Shown: positions 7,037 to 14,670 of the stretch, piece after piece
How the letters are laid out: each line of letters opens with the position of its first letter
Position numbering within the stretch: position 1 is the stretch's first letter
From: Rhodospirillaceae bacterium
GTDB taxonomy: Bacteria > Pseudomonadota > Alphaproteobacteria > Bin65
Assembly (NCBI GenBank): GCA_009840595.1
Contig: VXNK01000054.1
Coordinates: 1 to 49,463, forward strand
Length of the DNA: 49,463 nucleotides
Reading direction: 5' to 3'
Position numbers and translations under genes: made by a program
Notes under the pieces: generated by a model
Database searches by the model: none
Told to the model about the DNA's origin: nothing
The model's input: the letters and a program-made list of their open reading frames with translations, nothing else

Positions 7037-8884
7037 TCAGGTTTCGCGCGCCGCTTCGTGGGCGTCGCGATAGGCGATCATCACGTCGCGCTGCCGGACT
7101 TCGCCGCGCAGGGTCTTGTCGGCCGGATTGTCGACAACCGGCAGCATCGTTTCAGCGGTGCGCGAAAACACCTGCATGGCTTCCTCGACATTGTCGGATT
7201 CGAGCAGGAACGGCGGGGTATGGATGACATTCTCGACCGATTCGCCCGCCCGGGGCGCCGCCTCGAAACCGTAGGCGAACAATTCCGGCAAGCCGACCCA
7301 GCCGCTCAACCGCCCGCTGTCGTCCACCACATAGACCGGCCGGTCCGGAACCTCGATCAGCATGGTCCGGGCGTCGGCCACCGAACAGGCGTTGTTCATG
7401 ACCGGAACCGCCGTGTGCGCCAGATCGGCCATCGTGGTTCGCCGGATCAGCAGCCCGGCATGATCCAGCACGGCCGCGACGCCGCGCTGCTCGAGCTGCC
7501 AGTGGAAGAAGGACTGCCGGAACACCGCCCGCGTAATCGCCGAGGCGATGACGACGGCAAACATCACGCCGAGCGTGACCTTGTAGTCGCCGGTGAGTTC
7601 GAAAATGATCAGGATGGTCGAGATCGGCGCGCCCAGCACCGCACCGGAAACCGCGCCCATGCCGACAAGGGCATAGGCGCCGCGGTCGGAGGCCAGCTCG
7701 GGGAAAATCGAAGCCGCCACGGTGCCGAAGGCGGCGCCGACCATGGCGCCGAGCATCAGCGACGGGCTGAAAATGCCGCCGCCGAAGCCGCCGCCGATCG
7801 ACAGGCCGGTTGCCGCAATCTTCGCCACGATGATGCCGAACAGCAGCCAGAGCCCGAATTCTCCGTTCAGGGCCCGGTCCGTCGCCTCATAGCCGACGCC
7901 CAGCACCTGGGGAAACAACAGGGCGATGGCCCCGACCGCCAGACCGGCGAAAACGGGCCGGGCCCACACGGGCAGCCGACTGTGCCGGGCGCCGAAACTC
8001 ACGGCGATGATGGCGGCCATCATCGCGAGGGCGGCGACGGCTGCGGTAACGCCCAGCAGGGCGAAGGCCGGAAATTCCCAGAAGGAAACGATGTTGTAAT
8101 CCGGTTTGATGAAGGCCGGAAAATCGCCGAAATGGATACGGGAAACGATGGTGCCGGTGACCGACGCCATGACGACGGGGGCGAACGCGGTCAGCCGGTA
8201 GTGACCGACGACGACCTCGAGCGCGAACAGGGCGCCGGCGAGGGGCGCGTTGAACGACGCGGCGACGGCCGATGCCACCCCGCATCCGAGCAGGGTCAGC
8301 ATGTTGCCCCTGCTGTAGCCGAGCCGCTTGCCCACAGCCGAAGCGAGTCCGGCCCCCAGCAGGACGACCGGACCTTCCCGGCCGACCGAGGCGCCGCCGC
8401 CGATCGACGTCGCATTGGCCAGCGAGGCCAGCGCGACATGGCGGAGCGACATCCGCCCTTCGTGCAGGGCCGCGCTCTCGATCACATCGGCGACGCCCTG
8501 GGGCCGTCCGTCCGGCATCAGGTAGCGGATGAACAGCCCGACCAGCAGTCCGCAGGCGGCCGGCGCCAGCAGCACCTGCCACCACGGCAGGCCGAGCGCC
8601 GTCGAATAGAGTTTCTCAGCGGCTTCGCCATAGAACAGGAACTGGATCCAGCCGATCAGCAGCCGGAAGCCGACCGCGGCATAGCCGGCCAGGGCGCCGA
8701 CCAGGAGGGCAAGCAGGGCGATCTGCATCTCCTCGCCCCGGATCGCACGGGCAAGCTGGGCCAGACGGGTACGGGTTTCGCCGGCGACGGCCGCGCGGAA
8801 ACGCCGTCGCTGAGAATCGCTGTCCGGGGTGCCGTCGCCGACGGGGTCCATCCGGCCGTTCCTGTCGCTCCGGTTCGCGGCCAT
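7037..8884 (-). CDS. clcA: CLC chloride channel/antiporter with CBS domains
   Basis: A 615-residue CLC-family protein in the inner membrane. Seen: some 10-12 hydrophobic helices from residue 53 to about 455; anion-pathway motifs GREGP (gating Glu170), FNAPLAG (212-217) and GGGFGGGIFSPSL (364-376); then a cytosolic C-terminal region (about 480-605) with two CBS-type repeats, likely nucleotide-regulated. At the inner proton-relay site of E. coli ClcA (Glu202-Glu203) this protein has Glu223-Val224, so the proton glutamate is Val as in true CLC channels. Start: ATG 8884 is chosen because the frame further upstream runs through the neighbouring thioesterase gene with low-complexity residues. It is downstream of, and co-directional with, the thioesterase gene. 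Confidence 0.92.
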   Translation of the reverse strand: MAANRSDRNGRMDPVGDGTPDSDSQRRRFRAAVAGETRTRLAQLARAIRGEEMQIALLALLVGALAGYAAVGFRLLIGWIQFLFYGEAAEKLYSTALGLPWWQVLLAPAACGLLVGLFIRYLMPDGRPQGVADVIESAALHEGRMSLRHVALASLANATSIGGGASVGREGPVVLLGAGLASAVGKRLGYSRGNMLTLLGCGVASAVAASFNAPLAGALFALEVVVGHYRLTAFAPVVMASVTGTIVSRIHFGDFPAFIKPDYNIVSFWEFPAFALLGVTAAVAALAMMAAIIAVSFGARHSRLPVWARPVFAGLAVGAIALLFPQVLGVGYEATDRALNGEFGLWLLFGIIVAKIAATGLSIGGGFGGGIFSPSLMLGAMVGAAFGTVAASIFPELASDRGAYALVGMGAVSGAVLGAPISTILIIFELTGDYKVTLGVMFAVVIASAITRAVFRQSFFHWQLEQRGVAAVLDHAGLLIRRTTMADLAHTAVPVMNNACSVADARTMLIEVPDRPVYVVDDSGRLSGWVGLPELFAYGFEAAPRAGESVENVIHTPPFLLESDNVEEAMQVFSRTAETMLPVVDNPADKTLRGEVRQRDVMIAYRDAHEAARET

Positions 8885-8967
8885 CGTTGCGGTATCGCAT
8901 GCCGGCCGCGGCGGTGCCAACCGCGATGCGCCGGAAAGTCCGGTGGGCGGGCCGGTCAGGCGGCGGG

Positions 8968-9510
8968 TCAGGCGGCGGGGCGGCGGCGGATGCCGATCTT
9001 CCGTCCGGCCTGGTCCGGCCAGGGCATGTCCTTGTGGGCCGCGCGGATTTTCTGCAACGGCGCCAGGAGGTCGGGCCGGAACGGCGCCATCCGGCGGGTC
9101 GTCATGTCCATATGGGCGCTGATCCACTCGGCGGTGGCGCAGAGATCGTCCGTCCGGTCGTCGATCATGAAGAGAAGGAAATGAAACCGCTTTTCATCCA
9201 GATCGAGCATCTGGACTTCGAAGCGCAGCGGGTCGTCGAGCCGGACTTCCCGGACGTAGCAGAGGTGAACCTCCAGCGCGAATGTCGAAACGCCGTGTTC
9301 CCGGCGGTAGGCCTGCGTCAGGCCGATCCGGTCGAACAGCGCATCCAGCGCCAGATCGAACGCGAGCAGGTAATAGGCCACGTTCATATGACCGTTGTAG
9401 TCGATCCACTCCGGCCGGACGGCGGTCCGCTGCACGACCAGCCGCTCGTTCGCGCGAATGTCGAGGCCCCGGCCGGCCGGGGCGTGGCGCAGGGTTTCCG
9501 GTGCTGACAT
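8968..9510 (-). CDS. 4HBT/hotdog-fold acyl-CoA thioesterase
   Basis: A 180-residue thioesterase of the 4-hydroxybenzoyl-CoA thioesterase superfamily. Seen: the motif RPEWIDYNGHMNVAYYLLAFD at about residues 32-52, with the Asp (38) and the GHMN turn that form the active site, then the long-helix and strand pattern LEVHLCYVREVRLDDPL. The family hydrolyses acyl-CoA thioesters in the cytosol. Similar proteins occur fused to or beside carnitine dehydrogenase as betainyl-CoA thioesterases, but no carnitine genes are present here, so the substrate is open. The last codons fall in a small GC-rich 12-bp repeat (GGTCAGGCGGCG twice, about 8955-8978). Confidence 0.85.
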   Translation of the reverse strand: MSAPETLRHAPAGRGLDIRANERLVVQRTAVRPEWIDYNGHMNVAYYLLAFDLALDALFDRIGLTQAYRREHGVSTFALEVHLCYVREVRLDDPLRFEVQMLDLDEKRFHFLLFMIDDRTDDLCATAEWISAHMDMTTRRMAPFRPDLLAPLQKIRAAHKDMPWPDQAGRKIGIRRRPAA

Positions 9511-9612
9511 GGTTCGGATGCCGGGTATGCGGGCGGGAGACTGGGGACGGGGCGCCGGAGCCGCGGGGCGTCTGCCGGCGGGTATCAGATGCCACGGCGC
9601 CGGCGGCCTGCG

Positions 9613-9849
9613 CTAGCGGTCGTCCTGCGACGGATCGTCGATATCGTCGTAGCCCTTGCGGGCGCTGAAGAAGACCAGAGCCATCAGGCCGCCGCCGACG
9701 AGCAGGGAGAGCGTGACGCCGGCGGCGAGAGCGATGTAGCCGTGCGCCGTCATGACCGCGCCGTCCAGGCCCGACCAAACGCGCCAGGAAACCGCCGCGG
9801 CGGCGGCCAGAAGCCCGACAAGTATACCGATCAGCAGCTTTGCGCGCAT
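9613..9849 (-). CDS. Small two-helix membrane protein, unknown function
   Basis: A 78-residue predicted inner-membrane protein. Seen: a positively charged start (MRAK), a first hydrophobic helix at residues 4-22, a second at about 38-62, then an acidic tail (DDIDDPSQDD). ATG 9849 is preceded by a GGGAA-type ribosome site; the open frame extends upstream without sense. It lies about 100 bp upstream of the thioesterase gene in the same orientation and may share its transcript. I do not recognise a named family. Composition and codon use match the neighbours, so it is likely real. Confidence 0.6.
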   Translation of the reverse strand: MRAKLLIGILVGLLAAAAAVSWRVWSGLDGAVMTAHGYIALAAGVTLSLLVGGGLMALVFFSARKGYDDIDDPSQDDR

Positions 9850-10246
9850 TTCCCGATTGCCCTGCCCGCCTTCGCACCCCGCCTTCCAGCCGACCCTCTC
9901 CGCGCCCCGGCGACCCGGCGCCTGTATCGGCTTCCTGCTTTCGTACATGGGCCCGGCCGGCCGCAATTTCGCCTGTGGCGAATTCCCTTTGGCGCAATCT
10001 CCGTGGCGAACCGGCCGCAGGGCCGGCGCCGCCGCTGGTTTTAGGTCAATCGGTTCGACCGGAACGGAAGGCGAAGCCTGCCGGAAAATGGCCGCAAACT
10101 GGCGGCAAACCGGGGCAAATTGGTACCGGAACGGCGGCGCTCCGGAGTAGCAAAGCGCCTTCCGGTATGCTAACCGGAAGTATCGGCGCGCACCGCAAGA
10201 CCGGCGGAAAAAACGGCGGCGCGGTGGCGCACAAGGGGGGTGTTGC
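9850..10246. promoter_or_regulatory. Divergent intergenic region upstream of mlaA
   Basis: About 400 bp separates the small membrane protein (-) from mlaA (+) and must hold promoters for both. No gene is supported. Three GCAAA words lie at 10094, 10105 and 10115, spaced 11 and 10 bp so that they face the same side of the helix, inside the stretch GCAAACTGGCGGCAAACCGG and following bases. This could be a regulator site; no clear -35/-10 pair was identified. Confidence 0.35.
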
Positions 10247-11083
10247 GTGTACGCAGCAGCAAGACGGAGCCTGCCGGCGGCTGCGGCAATGGCGTTGGCC
10301 GCCTGCGCGACTCAGGGCGATGCCAATGGCGGCAACGGCCTTTACGATCCTTTCGAAAGGGTCAATCGCGCAACCTTCGAATTCAACATCGCTTTGGACG
10401 ATGCCCTCGGCAAGCCGATCGCCCTGTCCTACCGGACGGCGTTTCCCAAGCCTGTCCGGGACGGGATCCGGAACGTCGCCGACAATCTCTATTCGCCGGT
10501 TACCTTCGTTAACGATCTGTTGCAGGGCGAATTTGCCCGCGCCCGGATCACCCTGACCAGATTCTTCATCAACACGACAGCGGGAATCGGCGGCATCGCC
10601 GACGTGGCGAAGGATATCGGCATGCCCGGCCACAGGGAGGATTTCGGGCAGACCCTGGCGGCCTGGGGACTCGGTCCCGGCCCGTATATCGTCGTGCCGT
10701 TTCTCGGGCCGCAGACGACGCGCAATCTGGGCGGCCGGGCGGTCGATATCGGCGTCAGCCCGTTCAGCTATGTGCTGGCGGCCCACGACGTGGAATGGGT
10801 CGGGTTTGCCGTAACCGCGATCAATGCCGTCGACCAGCGCGAGCGGCTGATCGAAGCGGTCGACGGTCTGAGAAAAACGTCGCTCGATTTCTATGCCGCC
10901 GCGCGAAGCAGCTACTGGCAGGCGCGCCTCGCCGAAATCCACAACGGCCGGCTGCCCCCTGCCGTTCCGGGCGACGACGATGTCGATATCGATCTCGACG
11001 GCGACGAACTCGAGGCGGATCCGGACGGCCCGCCGCCGAACCGCAGAAGCAACGACAACCGCGTTGCAGCGAAGGTCCGATGA
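10247..11083 (+). CDS. mlaA: MlaA (VacJ) outer-membrane lipoprotein
   Basis: A 278-residue MlaA-family lipoprotein of the Mla pathway, which removes misplaced phospholipids from the outer leaflet of the outer membrane. Seen: a signal peptide ending in a lipobox with Cys20 (LAAC), then YDPFERVNRATFEFN, RNVADNLYSPVTFVNDLLQG, RFFINTTAGIGGIADVAKDIG, DFGQTLAAWGLGPGPYIVVPFLGP and a Tyr-rich helix near 205-225, all family landmarks. The tail from about 240 is strongly acidic (GDDDVDIDLDGDELEAD), which is unusual. GTG 10247 is the start; AGGGGGG lies 7-13 bp upstream. The stop overlaps the mlaC ATG. Confidence 0.93.
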   Translation: MYAAARRSLPAAAAMALAACATQGDANGGNGLYDPFERVNRATFEFNIALDDALGKPIALSYRTAFPKPVRDGIRNVADNLYSPVTFVNDLLQGEFARARITLTRFFINTTAGIGGIADVAKDIGMPGHREDFGQTLAAWGLGPGPYIVVPFLGPQTTRNLGGRAVDIGVSPFSYVLAAHDVEWVGFAVTAINAVDQRERLIEAVDGLRKTSLDFYAAARSSYWQARLAEIHNGRLPPAVPGDDDVDIDLDGDELEADPDGPPPNRRSNDNRVAAKVR

Positions 11084-11802
11084 AACCCGTCTGCAGCCAC
11101 GGCAACCCGAACGCGATGACGACCCCTTCCGGAGCCGGCATACGGCCCTCCGCAGCCGGCACCGGTCTGCAACATCTGCGCCGCACCGCGATCGCCGCCG
11201 TGCTGGCGATCGCCGGCGCCCTCTCGCCGGGCGCCGCCGGGGCGGCGGACGCGCCGTCCGCCCTGGTCGCAAACGGAAAGTCGATTATCCGTTCCCTGTC
11301 GCATTCGGTTTTCACCCTGCTGCGCGACGAGAGCGACCGCCGCAAGCAGGAAGCAACCTTCCGCACGCTTTTTGCCATGTATTTCGATGTGCCGCGGATT
11401 GCGCGTTTCGTACTGGGCCGGGCGGCCTGGTCGAAGGCCACGGCCGACGAAAGGGCGCAATTCCTCAACCTGTTCCAGCAATATGTCGTCAGGGTCTACG
11501 CCGTGCAGCTGAGGCGCCACAGAAAGGGCAAATTCGAGATCGTCGCCGCCGGACCGGACCGGAACGGCGTTTTCGTCACCAGCAGGATGGTGGGCCTGCG
11601 CAGCGGACGACCGTTCCACATGAAATGGCGCCTGCGCCCGTCCGGCGGAACGCTGAAGGTGCGCGACATGGTGTTCGAGAATGTGTCCATGTCGATCAAC
11701 CAGCGCCGGGAATTCGCCTCGGCCTACCGCCGCCATGGCGGCACCATGGCCGGCCTGCTCCGGGCGATCCGGACCAAGATGGCGGAGCTGGACCGCCAAT
11801 AG
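11080..11802 (+). CDS. mlaC: MlaC-type phospholipid-binding periplasmic protein
   Basis: A 240-residue MlaC/Ttg2 family protein, the periplasmic shuttle that carries phospholipid between MlaA and the inner-membrane MlaFEDB transporter. Seen: an N-terminal signal sequence with hydrophobic core at about residues 38-52 ending in AAGAAD; then the MlaC fold blocks FRTLFAMYFDVPRIARFVLGRAAWSKATADERAQFLNLFQQYVVRVYA and the C-terminal LKVRDMVFENVSMSINQRREFAS. ATG 11080 overlaps the mlaA stop; a second Met 12 codons on could also serve. The rest of the transporter is not in the window. The TAG stop lies inside the first unit of a 14-bp tandem repeat. Confidence 0.9.
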   Translation: MKPVCSHGNPNAMTTPSGAGIRPSAAGTGLQHLRRTAIAAVLAIAGALSPGAAGAADAPSALVANGKSIIRSLSHSVFTLLRDESDRRKQEATFRTLFAMYFDVPRIARFVLGRAAWSKATADERAQFLNLFQQYVVRVYAVQLRRHRKGKFEIVAAGPDRNGVFVTSRMVGLRSGRPFHMKWRLRPSGGTLKVRDMVFENVSMSINQRREFASAYRRHGGTMAGLLRAIRTKMAELDRQ

Positions 11803-11867
11803 GCCCCGGGCAATAGGCCCCGGGCAATAGGCCCCGGGCAATAGGCCCCGGGCAATAGGCCCCGTGC
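11798..11867. repeat. 14-bp tandem repeat, 5 units
   Basis: Five head-to-tail copies of AATAGGCCCCGGGC. Four are identical; the fifth has one change. The mlaC stop codon is inside unit 1. It is non-coding and one of four 14-bp arrays in this window with unrelated unit sequences. Likely made by slippage; a function is not evident. Confidence 0.95.
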
Positions 11868-12026
11868 CGGCCGGCCGCGCCCCGCATCTGCGCCTCGTTT
11901 CGCCGGCAACGGCGATGCAGCCGGGCGGACGGCCCAAGTGCATGGCATAGTGCGGCTTGCCGGTATCGCGGCTGCCGCCTATAGGTTCCGGTCGATCGAG
12001 TCCGCCAACCAGCGATTTCCCCGCCG

Positions 12027-13613
12027 ATGGGCCAAGTCCGGAACGTCCTGTTCATCATGTGCGACCAGTTGCGGGCGGATTACCTGTCCTGCATGGGCCA
12101 CCCGACGCTCGAGACGCCCCATGTCGATGCGCTGGCGGCCCGGGGCGTTCGCTTCACCCGCGCGTTCACCCAGTCGTCGGTCTGCGGGCCGTCGCGCATG
12201 TCCTTCTATACCGGCCGCTACATGGTCACCCACGGCGCGAACTGGAACCGGGTGCCGCTGCCGCTGCATATCCGCACGATGGGCGATCACCTGCGCACGC
12301 TGGGCGCCCGGGTGGCGCTCGCCGGCAAGACCCATATGCAGATCGACGAGCCCGGCCTCGACCGGCTGGGGATCGACCGGGCCTCGCCCCACGGCGTGCT
12401 GGCGACCCAGGCCGGCTTCGAGCCCTTCGACCGCGACGACGGCCTGCATCCGGGCGGCTACGGCGCGAAGGATTTTGCCTACAACCGCTATCTGAGGGAA
12501 CAGGGCTACGAAAGCGACAACCCCTGGCAGGACTATTGCGCCAGCGCGCTCGACACCGGCGGCAACGTGGTCAGCGGCTGGGAGATGCGCCATGCGGGCC
12601 TGCCGGCGCGGGTGGAGGAGGTTCACTCCGAGACCGCCTACATGACCCGGCGCGCGCAGGACTTCATGGCGGAATGCGGCGACGGGCAGCCCTGGTGCCT
12701 GCATCTCTCCTACATCAAGCCGCACTGGCCCTATCTGGCGCCGGCGCCCTACCACGACATGTACGGCCCCGGCGATATCCTGCCGGCGGTGCGCAGCGCG
12801 CGCGAGCGCCAGACCAGCCATCCGGTCTACGCCGCCTTCCAGCAGCATGAGGACAGCCTGAATTTCAGCCGCGCCGAAGTGCGGGAGACGGTGATCCCGA
12901 CCTATATGGGGCTGGTCAAGCAGATCGACGACCATCTCGGCAAGCTGTTCGCCTGGATGGAACGGGCCGGCCGGATGGATGACACGATGATCGTGCTGAC
13001 CTCCGATCACGGCGACTATCTCGGCGACCACTGGCTGGGCGAGAAGGAGCTGTTCCACGATTGCGTCCTGCGCCTGCCGATGATCGTCTACGATCCGGAC
13101 CCGGCGGCCGACGCGACCCGCGGCGCGCAGGACGACCGCTTCGTCGAATGCATCGATATGCTGCCGACCTTCTACGAGGCGATGGGCGGCGACCCGGCGG
13201 AGCAGGACCACTGGATGGAGGGCCGTTCGATCCTGCCGCTCCTGCGCAGCGGCGATGCGGTTGACGACTGGCGCGACGCCACCTTCTCGGAATGCGATTA
13301 TTCCTACCGCGGCGCCCGGGACGCGCTCGGCCTGCGCGCCCACCAGGCCAAGGCGTATTGCATCCGCACGGCGGACTGGAAATACATCCTCTACGAGGGC
13401 TTCCGGCCGCAGCTCTTCGACATGGCGAACGACCCGGACGAACTGGTCGACCTGGGCGAGAGCGAAGAACACGAAGCCGTTCGCGCAGATCTGCACGAGC
13501 GCCTGTTCCACTGGCTGCGCACCCGCCGGACCCGGACGACCAAATCCGACCGCGAGATCGAGGATGCGCTCGGCGTCGCCAGGAAACGGGGCGTCCTGAT
13601 CGGCGTGTGGTAG
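12027..13613 (+). CDS. Sulfatase / phosphonate monoester hydrolase family enzyme
   Basis: A 528-residue alkaline-phosphatase-superfamily hydrolase. Seen: N-terminal metal-site strand NVLFIMCDQLRADYL (Asp13), the sulfatase signature CGPSR with Cys53 that is converted to formylglycine in this family, TGRY following it, GKTHM near residue 100, HxxxxxPH-like segment KPHWPY at about 232, and the second metal site TSDHGDYLGDHWLGEKELFHD at about 325-345. No signal peptide is seen, so it is probably cytoplasmic. Sulfate-ester or phosphonate/phosphate-diester hydrolysis are both possible; the neighbours give no clue and no formylglycine-generating enzyme is in the window. The upstream 160 bp after the 14-bp array presumably holds its promoter. 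Confidence 0.88.
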   Translation: MGQVRNVLFIMCDQLRADYLSCMGHPTLETPHVDALAARGVRFTRAFTQSSVCGPSRMSFYTGRYMVTHGANWNRVPLPLHIRTMGDHLRTLGARVALAGKTHMQIDEPGLDRLGIDRASPHGVLATQAGFEPFDRDDGLHPGGYGAKDFAYNRYLREQGYESDNPWQDYCASALDTGGNVVSGWEMRHAGLPARVEEVHSETAYMTRRAQDFMAECGDGQPWCLHLSYIKPHWPYLAPAPYHDMYGPGDILPAVRSARERQTSHPVYAAFQQHEDSLNFSRAEVRETVIPTYMGLVKQIDDHLGKLFAWMERAGRMDDTMIVLTSDHGDYLGDHWLGEKELFHDCVLRLPMIVYDPDPAADATRGAQDDRFVECIDMLPTFYEAMGGDPAEQDHWMEGRSILPLLRSGDAVDDWRDATFSECDYSYRGARDALGLRAHQAKAYCIRTADWKYILYEGFRPQLFDMANDPDELVDLGESEEHEAVRADLHERLFHWLRTRRTRTTKSDREIEDALGVARKRGVLIGVW

Positions 13614-13671
13614 GCCGGCCCGGACAGGCCACCGGACAGAGGGCGCAGACGGGCAACGCAGACCGGGCGCC

Positions 13672-13862
13672 TACCGGATCGCGAAGCCCTCGTCGTTCGC
13701 CGCGGCCAGCGACTCGCTCAGTTCGGCCAGTGCCAGCGTATCCCGGGCGCAGTAGGCGCGCAGGTCGGCGAATGTGCGCCGGCGCTCTTCCGGATCGCCG
13801 GCCGCCAGCACCCGGACGTAACGCGCGGCCGCCGTCTGCCCGTCTCCGGGATTCCCTTGCTA
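13672..13862 (-). pseudogene. 3' fragment of a DUF2779/RNase H-like protein gene
   Basis: Reading the minus strand gives about 62 in-frame residues with no start, bounded upstream by an in-frame TAG. They read like the C-terminal end of DUF2779-family nuclease-like proteins: GDGQTAAARYVRVLAAGDPE followed by LRAYCARDTLALAELSESLA, where YCxxDTLA is the family hallmark. The last seven codons (DEGFAIR-stop) are instead identical in DNA to the end of the monooxygenase gene 1000 bp away. I infer a decayed gene remnant whose end was replaced by recombination. Family assignment is by recalled motif only. Confidence 0.5.
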
Positions 13863-13985
13863 AACCCGAAAGCCGCGAAAACGGGGCCGCCGGCCCGGTC
13901 CTTCCGCTTCCTCAGGGACGTCCCGCGACCGGAACCGGACGGAAGCGACGGCAAAAACCTTGATATCCACAATAAGGAACATTAT

Positions 13986-14120
13986 ATGAACAAACGTGCC
14001 GGCTTCGGTAGACGGTTTGCGGCGGCGCGATGTCGGAGGGAGCGGAGCGACTCTCGGCTCGGCCTGTCGGGCAGGCGCCGGAGGTTGGCGCTCGGCTTCC
14101 TCCGTTCCGCAGGCCTGTGA
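13986..14120 (+). other. Possible 5' remnant ORF with strong ribosome site
   Basis: ATG 13986 is preceded by AATAAGGAACATTAT, an AT-rich stretch with a good AAGGA site at suitable spacing, quite unlike the surrounding GC-rich repeats. The resulting 44-residue peptide (MNKRAGFGRRF...) becomes an arginine-rich low-complexity read of repeat sequence and is unlikely to be functional. It may be the start of a gene whose body was lost when repeats invaded. Confidence 0.3.
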
Positions 14121-14195
14121 GCCGCTCCGGTCGGAATGACGGGACGGGTTGGACGGGGCGTTCATGACGAATCATGACATTTCCTGACACATCCC

Positions 14196-14265
14196 GGGAC
14201 CGTCATCCCGGAACCCCCATCCCGGAACTCCCATCCCGGAACTCCCATCCCGGAACTCCCATCCC
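14196..14265. repeat. 14-bp tandem repeat, 5 units
   Basis: Units of 14 bp with consensus GGAACTCCCATCCC: a diverged first unit (14196-14209), one with a single change (14210-14223) and three identical units to 14265. Non-coding, within the repeat zone. Confidence 0.9.
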
Positions 14266-14286
14266 GACCGGGCGCAAACCCCGCAC

Positions 14287-14464
14287 CGTCATTCCGACCG
14301 AGCGAAGCAGCCTGCCCCATCGGCTTCGCTCAGGGCGGGCTCTGAGCGAAGTCGAAGGGAGCGGAGGAATCCCGACTCGATCCCGACACCGGGAACCCGG
14401 ACGCCAGCGACGGGATTCCTCCACTCCGCCCCGGATTGAATCCGGGGCTCCGGTCGGAATGACG
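14287..14464. repeat. Dispersed inverted-repeat element, copy A
   Basis: Bounded by the 14-bp inverted ends CGTCATTCCGACCG and CGGTCGGAATGACG. Inside are GCGGAGGAATCCCGACTCGATCC (14362-14384 region), its imperfect inverse GGGATTCCTCCACTCCG, a CCCCGGATTGAATCCGGGG hairpin, and an extra hairpin CTTCGCTCA...TGAGCGAAG near 14326-14353. Copy B at 41991-42141 shares ends and core but lacks the extra hairpin. A diverged partial copy ends at 14128-14141 with the same right end. The whole can fold as a long nested stem. Confidence 0.85.
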
Positions 14465-14670
14465 GGTGGGGTTTGCGGTTTCGGTGTCCGGTTCGGAACG
14501 GCGGACGGGGCGGAAAACGGGGCCGCCATGACGAAACATGACATTTCCTGACACATCCACCGTCCCTTGCCCCGACCGGGCGGAATGGCGGGAGAGAACG
14601 AAGAAAGGAGCGCCCACGACGAATCATGACGAATCATGACATTCCCTGACATGCCGGAACCCGGCGGCCG

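Larger units (their letters stand above)
14163..14654. repeat. Three copies of a ~32-bp intergenic element
   Basis: The element CATGACGAATCATGACATTT plus CCTGACACATCC occurs at 14163-14194, with one changed base at 14527-14558, and in a variant at about 14616-14654 where the inner 10-mer GAATCATGAC is doubled. All three copies are direct and lie between the sulfatase and the monooxygenase, around other repeats. Not part of any credible gene. Confidence 0.8.

Noticed and set aside
7004-9184. 726-codon open frame on the plus strand across the CLC gene
   Set aside because: Composition (His, Gly, Asp, Arg-rich, no hydrophobic core) is that of an antisense shadow; the minus strand encodes clear CLC motifs.
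14196-14265. Possible CRISPR array
   Set aside because: Units are 14 bp with no spacers between them; no cas genes in the window.
14203-14652. Minus-strand frames across the repeat zone
   Set aside because: They simply translate the repeats; sequence such as repeated MSGNVMIRH arises from the 32-bp element and is not a protein family.
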